From: an uncultured Alistipes sp.
GTDB lineage: Bacteria; Bacteroidota; Bacteroidia; Bacteroidales; Rikenellaceae
Direction: 5' to 3'
Assembly: GCA_948736885.1 (NCBI GenBank)
Contig: CAPXWY010000007.1
Coordinates: 1-42,912 of the forward strand
Length of the DNA stretch: 42,912 bases
The first letter of the stretch is position 1, and the number at the start of each line of letters is the position of its first letter. Shown here one piece after another: positions 33,068-42,352 of this stretch. The translations under genes and the position numbers were made by a program. The notes beneath the pieces were generated by a model that ran no database searches, was not told the origin of the DNA, and worked only from the letters and a program-made list of their open reading frames with translations.

Positions 33068-34393
33068 ATGAAGATCGTAAGAGAACAACGCGACGGGGGC
33101 AGCTCGCTGCTCCGCATCAAGGTCGGCGAAACCGACTACGCCCAGGAAGTGGAGAAGGCGCTGCGCGACTACCGCCGCAAGGCCAACATTCCGGGCTTCC
33201 GTCCCGGCATGGTGCCCATGGGAATCGTCAAGAAGATGTACGGCAAGGGCGTAGTGGCCGAGCAGTCGTACCGCATGGCGTCGAACGCCGCTTTCGACTA
33301 CCTCCAGAAAGAGAAGATCGACTACCTGGGCGACGTCATCCCGTCGGACGAGCAGGGCGGTTTCGACTTCGAGAACGGCAAGGAATTCGAGTTCGTCTTC
33401 GAGTTCGGCGAAGCTCCCGAAATCAAGCTCGACCTGACCGACAAGGACAAGGTGACCTACAACCGCATCAAGGTCGACAAGAAGATGCACGACGATTACC
33501 GCTCGAACTTCCTGCGCCGCTTCGGCCGCCTGGTCGACACCGAGAAGGTGACCGCCGACGAAGCGCTGGGCGTGACGCTCGACAACGGCGACATGAACGT
33601 GGCCGATGCCTACGTGGGGCTTATCTCGATGTCGGAGGAGGAGCGCAAGCCTTTCATCGGCAAGAAGGTGGGCGACAAGATGGAGGTCAACATCAACGAA
33701 CTCTACAAGAACCCGTCGCAGCGTGCCGCCGTACTTCAGGTCAAGCAGGACGAGCTGGAGGGCATCAAACCCGAATTCTCGCTCGAAATCACCAAAATCC
33801 GCAAGTTCGCTGAGCCGGAGCTGAACGAAGAATTCTTCAAGATGGCTTTCCCGGGCGGCAACGTGGCCGACGAAGCCGGGCTGGACAAGTTCGTGGACGA
33901 AGAAATCGCCAAGGAGCTCGCCCGCGAAAGCGACTACCTGTTCACGCTTCAGCTGCGCGACTACCTGATTAAGAAAGCCGGGCTGAAGATGCCCGAGGAG
34001 TTCCTCAAGCGCTGGCTCTACACCATCAACGAGGGCAAGTTCACGATGGAGGAAATCGGCAAGGACTTCGACCAGTTCCTGAAGATGTTCACGTGGAACT
34101 ACCTCCAGAAGCACTTCATCCAGACGGAGAAAATCGCCGTGTCGAAGGAAGAGGCCGTGGCCGAAGCCAAAGCGCTGGCCGCCGCGCAGTTCGCCCAGTA
34201 TGGCATGCCCTCGGCGCCGGACGACATGCTGGCCGGCTACGCCGAAAAGATTCTCGCCGACAAGGACCAAGGTCAGAAAATCTACGAGAAGCTGTTCGAG
34301 ACGAAGGTCGTCGAAGCCGTCAAGGGCAAAATCAAGGTGACGGAAAAGGCCGTTTCTGCCGACGATTTCGCCAAATTGGCAAAGGAGATTTAG
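33068..34393 (+). CDS. tig: Trigger factor (ribosome-associated chaperone)
   Basis: Trigger factor binds the ribosome exit and helps nascent proteins fold. The 441-residue protein has the N-terminal ribosome-binding domain (about 1-115), with the signature loop near NIPGFRPGMVPMGIVKKMYG. A PPIase-like middle region (about 150-240) is poorly conserved, as often in Bacteroidota, and a helical C-terminal chaperone domain follows (about 260-430). The start at 33068 (MKIVREQRDGG) is chosen because the longer frame would begin upstream of both promoters' -7 boxes. It precedes clpP-clpX, the usual neighbourhood. Confidence 0.92.
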   Translation: MKIVREQRDGGSSLLRIKVGETDYAQEVEKALRDYRRKANIPGFRPGMVPMGIVKKMYGKGVVAEQSYRMASNAAFDYLQKEKIDYLGDVIPSDEQGGFDFENGKEFEFVFEFGEAPEIKLDLTDKDKVTYNRIKVDKKMHDDYRSNFLRRFGRLVDTEKVTADEALGVTLDNGDMNVADAYVGLISMSEEERKPFIGKKVGDKMEVNINELYKNPSQRAAVLQVKQDELEGIKPEFSLEITKIRKFAEPELNEEFFKMAFPGGNVADEAGLDKFVDEEIAKELARESDYLFTLQLRDYLIKKAGLKMPEEFLKRWLYTINEGKFTMEEIGKDFDQFLKMFTWNYLQKHFIQTEKIAVSKEEAVAEAKALAAAQFAQYGMPSAPDDMLAGYAEKILADKDQGQKIYEKLFETKVVEAVKGKIKVTEKAVSADDFAKLAKEI

Positions 34394-34418
34394 TTTTTCG
34401 CAGGAAAAACCCATCTTC

Positions 34419-34457
34419 GGACTTTGCAGGCGTGATGTTTGCAAAGTCCTTTTTTTG
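34419..34457 (+). terminator. Terminator between tig and clpP
   Basis: GGACTTTGCA (34419-34428) pairs with TGCAAAGTCC (34440-34449), followed by eight T (34449-34457 region). It ends only about 26 bases before the clpP ATG. No good TAnnTTTG promoter lies between, so it may set the ratio of tig to clpP by partial read-through. Confidence 0.75.
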
Positions 34458-34482
34458 AGTGTGAACCGTATATCCAAGCATT

Positions 34483-35154
34483 ATGTCCGAATTCGAGAAA
34501 TACGCCCGCGGGAAGTGCGGCATCAGTTCGCTGAAACTTCATGACTACCAGTCCGTCTGCGAGGCTTATGTGTCGCCTACCATCATCGAGGAGCGCCAGC
34601 TGAACATCGCTACGATGGACGTCTTTTCGCGGTTGATGATGGACCGCATCATCTTCCTCGGCGCCCCCATCTACGACGATGCCGCCAACATCATCCAGGC
34701 GCAGCTGCTCTTTCTGGAGTCGGTCGACCCTGAGAAAGACATTCAGATTTATATCAATTCGCCCGGTGGGTCGGTCTCGGCGGGGCTGGGCATCTACGAC
34801 ACCATGCAGCTCGTGGCGTCCGACGTGGCGACCATCTGCACCGGGCTCGCCGCTTCGATGGGCGCCGTGCTGCTCACGGCCGGGGCTCCCGGCAAGCGTT
34901 CGGCGCTGCCCCATTCGCGGGTGATGATCCACCAGCCGCTGGGCGGGGCGCAGGGGCAGGCCTCCGACATCGAGATCACGGCGCGCGAAATCATGAAGAC
35001 CAAGCGCGAGTTGTACGAGATTCTTGCGGCCCATTCGGGCGTCTCGGTCAAGAAAATCGAGCGCGACGCCGACCGCGACTACTGGCTTTCGGCCCGCGAA
35101 GCCCGCGACTACGGGCTTATCGACGAAGTGCTCTCCAAACGTGAAAAACAATGA
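34483..35154 (+). CDS. clpP: ATP-dependent Clp protease proteolytic subunit
   Basis: ClpP forms the 14-subunit serine-protease barrel that degrades substrates fed by ClpX. The 223-residue protein has the full triad: S125 in GLAASMGA, H150 in RVMIHQP and D199 in ERDADRDYW. The N-terminal 30 or so residues before the first conserved strand are longer than in E. coli and may be a propeptide. The stop overlaps the clpX start by 4 bp (ATGA), so protease and unfoldase are translationally coupled. Confidence 0.96.
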   Translation: MSEFEKYARGKCGISSLKLHDYQSVCEAYVSPTIIEERQLNIATMDVFSRLMMDRIIFLGAPIYDDAANIIQAQLLFLESVDPEKDIQIYINSPGGSVSAGLGIYDTMQLVASDVATICTGLAASMGAVLLTAGAPGKRSALPHSRVMIHQPLGGAQGQASDIEITAREIMKTKRELYEILAAHSGVSVKKIERDADRDYWLSAREARDYGLIDEVLSKREKQ

Positions 35155-36428
35155 CGCAAAACCGACACAACGGCCGCCACGGCGGCGATAACCCCAACGA
35201 CTGCTGCTCGTTCTGCGGCGCGCGGCGCGACGACGTGGAGCTGATGTTCCAAGGCTCCGACGGCGCCAACATCTGCAACAAGTGCATCGAGAACGGCTAC
35301 AAGATTCTGGAAGACAACAACCTTTTCGCCGAGCGGCACCAGGGTGCGGCGGCTCCGTTCCGCAGGGAGGACCTGCTGAAGCCCGCGCAAATCAAGGATT
35401 TCCTCGACCAGTACGTCATCGGGCAGGACGCCGCCAAGCGTTACCTTTCGGTGGCGGTCTACAACCATTACAAGCGCCTTTTGTTCCCCTCCAAGGAGAA
35501 CGAGGTCGAAATCGATAAGTCGAACGTCGTGCTCGTAGGTCCTACGGGCACGGGCAAGACTCTCATGGCCCGGACCATCGCCCGGCTGCTGAAAGTGCCT
35601 TTCACCATCGTCGACGCTACGGTGCTCACCGAGGCCGGGTATGTCGGCGAGGACGTCGAGAGCATCCTCTCGCGGCTGTTGCAGGTGGCCGACTACAATG
35701 TGGAGCTGGCCGAGCGGGGTATCGTCTTCATCGACGAAATCGACAAGATAGCCCGCAAGGGCGACAACCCCTCCATCACGCGCGACGTTTCGGGCGAGGG
35801 CGTGCAGCAGGCGCTGCTCAAGCTCTTGGAGGGGACTGTGGTCAACGTGCCGCCGCAGGGCGGGCGCAAGCATCCCGACCAGAAATTCATCCAGGTCAAC
35901 ACGCGCAACATCCTCTTTATCTGCGGCGGGGCGTTCGACGGCATCGAACGCAAAATCGCCCAGCGGCTCAACACCCGGGCCGTGGGCTACGGCCGCAGCG
36001 AAAGCTCGCGCATCGACCGCAGCAACCTGATGCAGTACGTCACGCCGCAGGACCTCAAGTCGTTCGGGCTCATTCCCGAGCTGGTGGGGCGTCTGCCGGT
36101 GCTGACCTACATGCAGCCGCTCGACCGCGAGGCCCTGCGCCGGATTCTGACCGAGCCCAAGAACGCCATCGTCAAGCAGTACGAGCGGCTCTTCGAGCTG
36201 GACGGCGTGAAGCTGAAGTTCGACGACGAAGCACTGGGCTACATCGTCGACAAGGCTGTGGAATTCAAGCTCGGAGCCCGCGGCCTGCGCTCGATTTGCG
36301 AAGCGGTCATGATGGACGCCATGTTCGACCTGCCCTCGGGCGACCAGCCGCGCTTCACGGTCACACGCCCCTACGCGACGCAAAAAATCGAGCAGGCGAA
36401 TATCTGCCCGCTCAAACAGGTGGGGTAG
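35151..36428 (+). CDS. clpX: ClpX, AAA+ unfoldase of the ClpXP protease
   Basis: ClpX recognises, unfolds and threads proteins into ClpP. The 425-residue protein has an N-terminal zinc-binding domain (CSFCGARR and [10 protein letters not shown]), Walker A GPTGTGKT, pore loop 1 GYVGED and Walker [10 protein letters not shown], then sensor 2 in KLGARGLR near the C-terminus. The loop that contacts ClpP reads VGY where E. coli has IGF, a conservative change. It is co-translated with clpP. An N-terminal His/Asn/Gly-rich stretch precedes the zinc domain. Confidence 0.96.
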   Translation: MTQNRHNGRHGGDNPNDCCSFCGARRDDVELMFQGSDGANICNKCIENGYKILEDNNLFAERHQGAAAPFRREDLLKPAQIKDFLDQYVIGQDAAKRYLSVAVYNHYKRLLFPSKENEVEIDKSNVVLVGPTGTGKTLMARTIARLLKVPFTIVDATVLTEAGYVGEDVESILSRLLQVADYNVELAERGIVFIDEIDKIARKGDNPSITRDVSGEGVQQALLKLLEGTVVNVPPQGGRKHPDQKFIQVNTRNILFICGGAFDGIERKIAQRLNTRAVGYGRSESSRIDRSNLMQYVTPQDLKSFGLIPELVGRLPVLTYMQPLDREALRRILTEPKNAIVKQYERLFELDGVKLKFDDEALGYIVDKAVEFKLGARGLRSICEAVMMDAMFDLPSGDQPRFTVTRPYATQKIEQANICPLKQVG

Positions 36429-36472
36429 CCGCGGATTTATTGCCTTTACAAACCCCGGCAGGCTCAAATAAA

Positions 36473-36504
36473 TTTGGTACTGCATCCGATTTGCGTTATC
36501 TTTG
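36473..36504 (+). promoter_or_regulatory. Promoter of tkt
   Basis: TTTG (36473-36476), 20 bp, then TATCTTTG (36497-36504), about 33 bases before the tkt ATG. This is a close match to the Bacteroidota consensus. Confidence 0.75.
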
Positions 36505-36537
36505 TTAGCGGAAAAATATCTAACAGCAATAATACCT

Positions 36538-38574
36538 ATGTCTACGAATTCCAAACTTACGCGTGTCGCCGACAACATCCGTGTTCTGTCGGCCGCCATG
36601 GTCGAGAAAGCCAAGTCGGGGCACCCGGGCGGTGCCATGGGCGGTGCCGATTTCGTGGCCGTGCTCTTCACCGAGTTCCTGCGCTACGACCCCGACAACA
36701 TGGCCTACCCCTACCGCGACCGGTTCTTCCTCGACCCGGGCCACATGTCGCCGATGCTCTATTCGACGCTGGCCCTGGCCGGGCATTATTCGGCCGAGGA
36801 CCTGCAGTCGCTGCGGCAGTGGGGCAGCGTGACCCCCGGCCACCCCGAGGTGGATGTGATGCGCGGAGTGGAAAACACCTCCGGCCCGTTGGGGCAGGGG
36901 CATGCCATGGCGTTGGGCGCTGCCATTGCCGAGCGCTTCATGGTGGCCCGTTTCGGCGAGTGGATGGCCCATAAGACTTACGCCTATATCTCCGACGGCG
37001 GTGTCGAGGAGGAAATTTCGCAGGGGGTGGGCCGCATCGCCGGGCACCTGGGCCTCGCGAATTTCATCATGTACTACGATTCCAACAACATCCAGCTCTC
37101 GACCAAGGTCGAGGAGGTCGACACCGAGAACGTCGCCCAGAAGTACGAGGCTTGGGGTTGGAACGTGCTGACGGTCGACGGGCATGACATCGACAAGCTG
37201 CGCGAAGCGCTCGTCGTGGCCCATTCCGAGACCGAGCGGCCGACGCTCATCATCGGCCGCACGACGATGGGCAAGGGGGCTGTGGCCGCCGACGGTTCGT
37301 GCTACGAGGACAAGGTTTCGACCCACGGTCAGCCGCTGTCGGCCGCCGGAGCCGATCTGGCCGCCACCATCCGCAACCTCGGCGGCGACCCCGAGCAGCC
37401 GTTCGCGTTCTTCGAGGAGAGCCGCGAGGTGTTCGGTACCCGCCGTGAAGCGCTCAAGACATGGGCCGCCGAGCAGGCCAAGGTCGAAAAGTCGTGGCGT
37501 CAGTCGCACAAGGAGCTGGCGCACAAGCTCGATAAGTTCCTTAAGGGCGAGCTGCCCGAAATCGACTACAAGGCGGTCGACATGAAAGCCGACGTCGCTA
37601 CGCGTGCCGCTTCGGCGACCGTGCTGAGCCTCTATGGCGAGAAAGTCGAGAACATGATCGTCGCTTCGGCCGACCTCTCCAATTCGGACAAGACCGACGG
37701 TTTTCTTAAAAAGACCAAGGCTTTCACCAAGGGCGATTTCTCGGGCAAGTTCTTCCAGGCAGGTGTCTCGGAGCTGACGATGGCTTGCGTGATGAACGGT
37801 ATGGCGTTGCACGGCGGTGTCATCCCCGCTTGCGGAACGTTCTTCGTCTTCTCCGACTACATGAAACCTGCCGTGCGTCTGGCGGCGTTGATGCGCCTGC
37901 ACGTCGTCTATATCTGGACCCACGATTCGTTCCGCGTCGGCGAGGACGGTCCTACGCACCAGCCCATCGAGCACGAAGCGCAGATTCGCTTGATGGAGCA
38001 CCTCAAGAACCACCACGGCGAGCGTTCGATGGTCGTTCTGCGTCCCGCCGACGGCGAGGAGACGCTGATGGCGTGGAAGACCGCCATCGAGGAGCACCGC
38101 CCCGTGGCGCTGGTGCTTTCGCGTCAGAATATCAAGAATCTGCCGACGCTCAGCAGCAAGACCCGTCGCGAGGAAGCCGCGCAGGTTTCCAAGGGCGGTT
38201 ACGTGGTCATGGACGCCGCCAAACCTGCCGCCGTGTTGGTGGCTACCGGTTCGGAGGTCGCTACGCTCGTCGAGGGCGCCGAGCTGCTGGCCAGGGAGGG
38301 CATCGCCGTCCGCGTGGTCAACGTGCCGTCGGAGGGTCTTTTCCGCGACCAGCCCAAGTCTTACCAGGAAAGTGTGTTGCCCGCAGGTATCGTGCGTTAT
38401 GGTCTGACTTCCGGCCTGCCCGTCAACTTGCTCGGTCTGGTCGGCGATTCCGGGTTCATCCATGGGCTCGACCACTTCGGTTTCTCGGCGCCTTACAAGG
38501 TGCTCGACGAGAAGTTCGGGTTCAACGGTGAAACCGTCGCTGCCGAAGTCAAGAATTTGTTGAAGAAGAAATAG
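36538..38574 (+). CDS. tkt: Transketolase
   Basis: Transketolase moves two-carbon units between sugar phosphates in the pentose phosphate pathway with thiamine diphosphate. The 678-residue protein has SGHPGGAMGGADFVAVLF at the start, the TPP-binding GDG-like segment YISDGGVEEEISQGV with the following NN motif, the pyrimidine-binding half from about 350 and THDSFRVGEDGPTHQPIEH in the substrate channel. The start at 36538 (MSTNSKLTRVADN) follows the promoter directly. The last 11 codons and the stop are part of a 54-base segment that is duplicated exactly just downstream. Confidence 0.95.
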   Translation: MSTNSKLTRVADNIRVLSAAMVEKAKSGHPGGAMGGADFVAVLFTEFLRYDPDNMAYPYRDRFFLDPGHMSPMLYSTLALAGHYSAEDLQSLRQWGSVTPGHPEVDVMRGVENTSGPLGQGHAMALGAAIAERFMVARFGEWMAHKTYAYISDGGVEEEISQGVGRIAGHLGLANFIMYYDSNNIQLSTKVEEVDTENVAQKYEAWGWNVLTVDGHDIDKLREALVVAHSETERPTLIIGRTTMGKGAVAADGSCYEDKVSTHGQPLSAAGADLAATIRNLGGDPEQPFAFFEESREVFGTRREALKTWAAEQAKVEKSWRQSHKELAHKLDKFLKGELPEIDYKAVDMKADVATRAASATVLSLYGEKVENMIVASADLSNSDKTDGFLKKTKAFTKGDFSGKFFQAGVSELTMACVMNGMALHGGVIPACGTFFVFSDYMKPAVRLAALMRLHVVYIWTHDSFRVGEDGPTHQPIEHEAQIRLMEHLKNHHGERSMVVLRPADGEETLMAWKTAIEEHRPVALVLSRQNIKNLPTLSSKTRREEAAQVSKGGYVVMDAAKPAAVLVATGSEVATLVEGAELLAREGIAVRVVNVPSEGLFRDQPKSYQESVLPAGIVRYGLTSGLPVNLLGLVGDSGFIHGLDHFGFSAPYKVLDEKFGFNGETVAAEVKNLLKKK

Positions 38575-38768
38575 TTCTTCGGCGGCAACATCTTTGGGTC
38601 GCCGCCGAAGTCAAGAATTTGTTGAAGAAGAAATAGTTCTTCGGCGGCAACATCTTTTTGGTGCCGCCGAGGTTGGAGGATAGTTCTTCGGCGGCAACAT
38701 CTTTGGGTCGCCGCCGAGGTTGGAAGATAGTTCTTCGGCGGCAACATTTCTGAGTGCCGCCAATATTC
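38542..38768 (+). repeat. Hairpin repeat array that includes a copy of the tkt 3' end
   Basis: The unit ATAGTTCTTCGGCGGCAACAT begins at 38571, 38633, 38680 and 38727, with spacings of 62, 47 and 47 bases. Each unit holds a CGGCGGC/GCCGCCG hairpin with an AACATCTTTGGGTC-like loop. Bases 38542-38595, which include the end and stop of tkt, recur without a mismatch at 38604-38657. The third and fourth units instead carry GAGGTTGGA(A/G)GAT. No gene lies in the gap to ung. Confidence 0.85.
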
Positions 38769-38776
38769 CGGATAGT

Positions 38777-38807
38777 AAAATCCCGGGCCGTTGAGGTCCG
38801 GGATTTT
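38777..38807. terminator. Terminator between tkt and ung (convergent)
   Basis: AAAATCCCGG (38777-38786) pairs with CCGGGATTTT (38798-38807), with T-rich and A-rich flanks, so it can end transcripts from both sides. Confidence 0.8.
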
Positions 38808-38831
38808 TGTTCGCGTCAGCCTTGTGTCGGC

Positions 38832-38859
38832 TGTCATTCTGAGCGTTAGCGAAGAATCT
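38832..38859 (+). repeat. TGTCATTCTGAGCG-type interspersed repeat
   Basis: This segment begins TGTCATTCTGAGCG and ends AGCGAAGAATCT, a short sequence I know as scattered between genes in many bacterial genomes. Only one copy is in the window. Its role is not known. Confidence 0.5.
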
Positions 38860-38871
38860 AAAACGGGATGC

Positions 38872-39534
38872 CTACCACACGATAGGTTCCTTGCCTGCCG
38901 AGCGGAGGTATTCATTGGCGCGCGAGAAGTGGCGGCAGCCGAAGAATCCGCGGTAGACCGAGAGCGGCGAGGGGTGCACGGCCTTGAGAATGCAGTTGCG
39001 GGCCGGGTCGGCAATGGCGCCCTTGCGTTGGGCGTAGCTGCCCCAAAGCATGTAGACGATTCCTTCCTTGCGTTCGTTGATGGCCCGTACCACCGCATCC
39101 GTAAAGGTCTCCCAGCCGTGACCTGCGTGCGAGGCCGCTTCGTGGGCCCGCACCGTCAGTACGGCGTTGAGCAGCAGGACGCCCTGTTCGGCCCAGCGGT
39201 CGAGGTTGCCTGTCGGGGGTACGGGGGTTCCCGTGTCGTCGTGTACCTCTTGGAAGATATTTTGCAGCGAGGGCGGAAAGGGCACTCCGTCGCCTACCGA
39301 GAAGCAGAGCCCGTTGGCCTGCCCGGGGCCGTGGTAGGGGTCCTGCCCGATGATGACCACCTTGAGCCGCTCGAACGGGCATTTGTCGAATGCCCGGAAG
39401 ATGTTGCTGCCGCGCGGGTAGATGCGGCGCAGGGCGTATTCCTGCCGCACGAAGTCGGTCAGTTCGCGGAAATAGGGTTTCTCGAATTCGGGTGCCAGCA
39501 GTTCTTTCCAGTCGGCGGCGATTTTCACGTCCAT
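38872..39534 (-). CDS. ung: Uracil-DNA glycosylase (family 1)
   Basis: Ung removes uracil from DNA at the start of base excision repair. The 220-residue protein has the catalytic water-activating motif GQDPYH (residues 63-68, D65), GPGQANGLCFSV next to it, LLLNAVLTVR and the DNA-intercalation loop HPSPLSVYRGFFG near the end. The length is normal. It is convergent with tkt and divergent from the phosphatase gene. Confidence 0.96.
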   Translation of the reverse strand: MDVKIAADWKELLAPEFEKPYFRELTDFVRQEYALRRIYPRGSNIFRAFDKCPFERLKVVIIGQDPYHGPGQANGLCFSVGDGVPFPPSLQNIFQEVHDDTGTPVPPTGNLDRWAEQGVLLLNAVLTVRAHEAASHAGHGWETFTDAVVRAINERKEGIVYMLWGSYAQRKGAIADPARNCILKAVHPSPLSVYRGFFGCRHFSRANEYLRSAGKEPIVW

Positions 39535-39588
39535 CTTCTGCGGGTTTGAAATTTCGGTAAATATACTGAAAAGTTCGCAGAATCCTGC

Positions 39589-39596
39589 TAACTTTG
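39589..39596 (+). promoter_or_regulatory. -7 element TAACTTTG for the alkaline phosphatase gene
   Basis: TAACTTTG at 39589-39596 precedes the ATG by 24 bases. The -33 region has no clean TTTG. No obvious Pho-box-like repeat is seen. Confidence 0.5.
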
Positions 39597-39620
39597 TCTT
39601 TGCAATCTTATTTCGCAGTC

Positions 39621-40709
39621 ATGAAAAAATTCCTCCTCGTATTGTGCGCGTCGTTTGCGGCGGCGTGCAGTTGTTTTTCCGACCGGGAGCCCGAAGTGCG
39701 CAGCGTCATCTACATGATCGGCGACGGCATGGGGTTGGCGCAGGTTTCGTTGTTGCAGATCGCCAGGAATTACGAGCCTACGGCGTTCGACCGTGCGCAG
39801 GGCGTCGCCTTGATTGCCACGCGGTCGGCCAACAACCGTGTGACCGATTCGGCGGCTGCGGGTACGGCGCTCAGCAGCGGCTGCAAGACCAACAATGCCT
39901 GGCTGGGGCTCGATACGGCCGGGCAGCGGCTGGTTCCCATCGCCGAGTGCGCCCGGCAGCAGGGTATGCGGACCGGACTGGTCGTCACCAGCCACCTCTA
40001 CCATGCGACGCCCGCCGCGTTCTATGCCCATGTCGCCGACCGCGACAACGTGGCGGCCATTACGGCCGATATGACTGCCAGCGGCATCGACCTGCTGATG
40101 GGCGGCGGCCGCAAGGCCCTTTCCGAGCAACTGCCCGAGGGAGGTTCGCGTCTCGACGAATTCCGGGCCCTGGGCTACCGTGTCGTGCTGGAGCCGGAGC
40201 AGATAGATACCTTGTCGGGGTTGCCTGTCGTGGCCGCCGTGGCCGACAAGCATCTGCCCGCCATTGCCGAGCGCGGCGACTACCTGCCGCAGGCTACCCG
40301 CAAGGCGCTCGAACTGCTGTCGGCCGACAACGACGAGGGTTTCTTCTTGATGGTCGAGGGGTCGCAAATCGACATGGCCTGCCACGGCCACGACGCTATC
40401 CGTTTGTTCAACGAGATGTGCGATTTCGAGCGGGCGGTCGCTGCGGCGATGGACTTTGCCGACAGCCATCCCGGTACGCTGGTCGTCGTCACGGCCGACC
40501 ACGAGACGGGCGGGCTGACGCTTCCCAGCGGCGAATCGGATTTCACGCTGCCCGATTCGGGCGTGATGGTCGAATTCTCCACAGGCGGGCATTCGGCGTC
40601 GATGGTCCCCGTCTACCTCTACGGCACGGGTGCCGACCGCATCCGCGGGCTGATGGACAATACCGGATTGGCGAACCGTATCAAGCAGCTTATCGCCGAG
40701 CGCAGGTAG
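39621..40709 (+). CDS. Alkaline phosphatase, lipoprotein
   Basis: This 362-residue enzyme removes phosphate from extracytoplasmic phosphoesters using two zinc ions and one magnesium. A lipoprotein signal is present (SFAAAC, Cys16), so it should be anchored in the envelope. The nucleophile is S77 in VTDSAAAGTAL. Metal-binding segments are YMIGDGMG (D35), TSHLYHATPAAFYAH, EGSQIDMACHGHD, TADHETGG and GGHS. It is smaller than E. coli PhoA (471) and lacks its crown-like insert. The gene stands alone, with its own promoter element and terminator. Confidence 0.92.
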   Translation: MKKFLLVLCASFAAACSCFSDREPEVRSVIYMIGDGMGLAQVSLLQIARNYEPTAFDRAQGVALIATRSANNRVTDSAAAGTALSSGCKTNNAWLGLDTAGQRLVPIAECARQQGMRTGLVVTSHLYHATPAAFYAHVADRDNVAAITADMTASGIDLLMGGGRKALSEQLPEGGSRLDEFRALGYRVVLEPEQIDTLSGLPVVAAVADKHLPAIAERGDYLPQATRKALELLSADNDEGFFLMVEGSQIDMACHGHDAIRLFNEMCDFERAVAAAMDFADSHPGTLVVVTADHETGGLTLPSGESDFTLPDSGVMVEFSTGGHSASMVPVYLYGTGADRIRGLMDNTGLANRIKQLIAERR

Positions 40710-40736
40710 TCTTCCGCCGGATTCCGGCATGAATAT

Positions 40737-40769
40737 AGCCCCCGCATTGCTCGAAACAATGCGGGGGCT
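40737..40769. terminator. Terminator between the phosphatase and M56 genes (convergent)
   Basis: A perfect 13-bp stem (40737-40749 with 40757-40769), AGCCCCCGCATTG and its complement, encloses a seven-base loop. It lies between two convergent genes. Confidence 0.8.
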
Positions 40770-40786
40770 TGTCACAATGGCTGGAG

Positions 40787-42352
40787 CTACTTTTCTTGGG
40801 GTTCCGGCGTTTCGTCGGCGATCGTCTGGAATTCTATAGGCAGTGTATATCTCACCCGCACGGCTTCGCCGCCTTGCAGTCCCGGGGTCCACGAGCCGGC
40901 AGGTACCGAGCCGAGCAGCCGGAGCGCTTCCTGGCTCAGCGCTTCGTCGGGGCTTGCCAGTACCTTGAACGAACTTATCGAACCGTCGCGCTCGACGACG
41001 AACGTTACGACGACGCGTCCGGCCGCTTGGGTGTCGGGATAGCGCAGGTGCTGCTGTACCCAGGTCCGGAAGTCCGTCAGGCTGCCGCCTTGAAACTTCG
41101 GCATGGTTTCGGTTGTCAGCCAAGGTTCATCAGGGTCCGCCGTGGCTTCAGATGCCGGGGGCGTGGTTTCGGACGCATGGCTTCCGCTCTCCTTTCCGTA
41201 TCGGACCGCCGCCACTGCGGGCACGGTTGTCGCTTCGGAGGTTTCGCTGTCGGTTGAAACTCTGATCTCCACTACGCCGTTGCGTCCTTTTTCGCCGTAC
41301 TTCTTCATGGCTTCTTCGGGCGAAAGTTTATGAAGATTGACCGAGGTCCCTTTCTTTACGCTTGCGAGCACTTTTTCGAGTGCATAGGAAGCGTTCTCTT
41401 TGGAATCTTGTTCTTCGCTGTTCACGATAAAGAGCGGTTCCGGCTTGGTGCCGGCAGCCGTGTCGGCCGAAGCGGGTGCCGTCCGGATTTCTGCGGCCCG
41501 TGCCGTGAGCGAAAAGGTGCACAGCAGGCCCGTTATGGCAAGCGCCGTGCCTGCCAGCCGCAGCAGGGCGTACCTGCTGCTGAAAGGGGTTGTCATCATC
41601 TGAAAGCGTTTTTTGGTTAAGGAATTCCGCAGCCCGTTGGCTATGTCCGGACTATAGCCGAAGAGTTGTCTGAATATGGTGCTCATATAGAGTTCTCGGT
41701 CGCAGCCTTGTGCCAGCACGTCGCGGTCGGCTTCGTATTCCTGTGCTTCGGCCAGTCGCCGGGCCGCCAGCCATACGAACGGATTCCACCACATGAGGGC
41801 TTTCATGCACTCCATCAGAATGCGTTCGGCGGAGTGTCCGTGTGCGATGTGGCTCGTTTCATGGGCGACGATGGTGCGCCGCTCTTCGGCCGGGGTGCCC
41901 TCCCAAAGGTAAATCGTGCGGCAGAACGAAAACGGGGCGATTCGCTCCCGGGTCCGGGCGACGGTAGGGTGGTTGCTGCGGTCGAGCACGGCCCGGCGGC
42001 GCAGGCGTCCGATTGTGAGCAGTTGCCGGGCGATAGCGCCGAGCATGACGAGCGTTCCGGCGAGCCACAGCGCTCCGACAGCCGTTCCGGCAAGCGGAAA
42101 AGAGGGCGCGGGGACCGATGCGGGGGCCGATTCGACCGTTTCTGCGAAGACGAGCGGTTCGATTTCGATGACGGGAGCGGGCAGCAGCGGGATACGCATC
42201 CATGGAATCAGTATGGCCAGCCATGGCACGGCCAGCAGATAGATGCGGCACCGGCGCGGCGAAATGCGCCGGTCGAGGAGCAGCTCATAGGCACCCCACA
42301 GCACACCGCTGCAAATCAATATCTTGACGGCTTCGAGCAACAGCGTTTTCAT
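40787..42352 (-). CDS. BlaR1/MecR1-type M56 metallopeptidase with a C-terminal TonB-like domain
   Basis: This 521-residue membrane protein has helices at about 3-24, 37-55, 88-109 and 258-278. The zinc protease motif HETSH (164-168) lies on the cytoplasmic loop, with the third ligand in EAQEYEADR (about 202-210). Classical relatives carry a penicillin-binding sensor outside; here the outside part holds a plug-like segment (KKYGEKGRNGVVEIRV) and a TonB C-terminal domain (about 430-515, FQGGSLTDFRTWVQQHLRYP to LPIEF). It probably senses an envelope signal and cuts the BlaI repressor. The start at 42352 overlaps blaI by 4 bp. The signal is unknown. Confidence 0.9.
   Translation of the reverse strand: MKTLLLEAVKILICSGVLWGAYELLLDRRISPRRCRIYLLAVPWLAILIPWMRIPLLPAPVIEIEPLVFAETVESAPASVPAPSFPLAGTAVGALWLAGTLVMLGAIARQLLTIGRLRRRAVLDRSNHPTVARTRERIAPFSFCRTIYLWEGTPAEERRTIVAHETSHIAHGHSAERILMECMKALMWWNPFVWLAARRLAEAQEYEADRDVLAQGCDRELYMSTIFRQLFGYSPDIANGLRNSLTKKRFQMMTTPFSSRYALLRLAGTALAITGLLCTFSLTARAAEIRTAPASADTAAGTKPEPLFIVNSEEQDSKENASYALEKVLASVKKGTSVNLHKLSPEEAMKKYGEKGRNGVVEIRVSTDSETSEATTVPAVAAVRYGKESGSHASETTPPASEATADPDEPWLTTETMPKFQGGSLTDFRTWVQQHLRYPDTQAAGRVVVTFVVERDGSISSFKVLASPDEALSQEALRLLGSVPAGSWTPGLQGGEAVRVRYTLPIEFQTIADETPEPQEK

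Noticed and set aside
38571..38768. Possible CRISPR array
   Set aside because: Spacing is irregular (62, 47, 47), the intervals between repeats are themselves nearly alike, and no cas gene is near.
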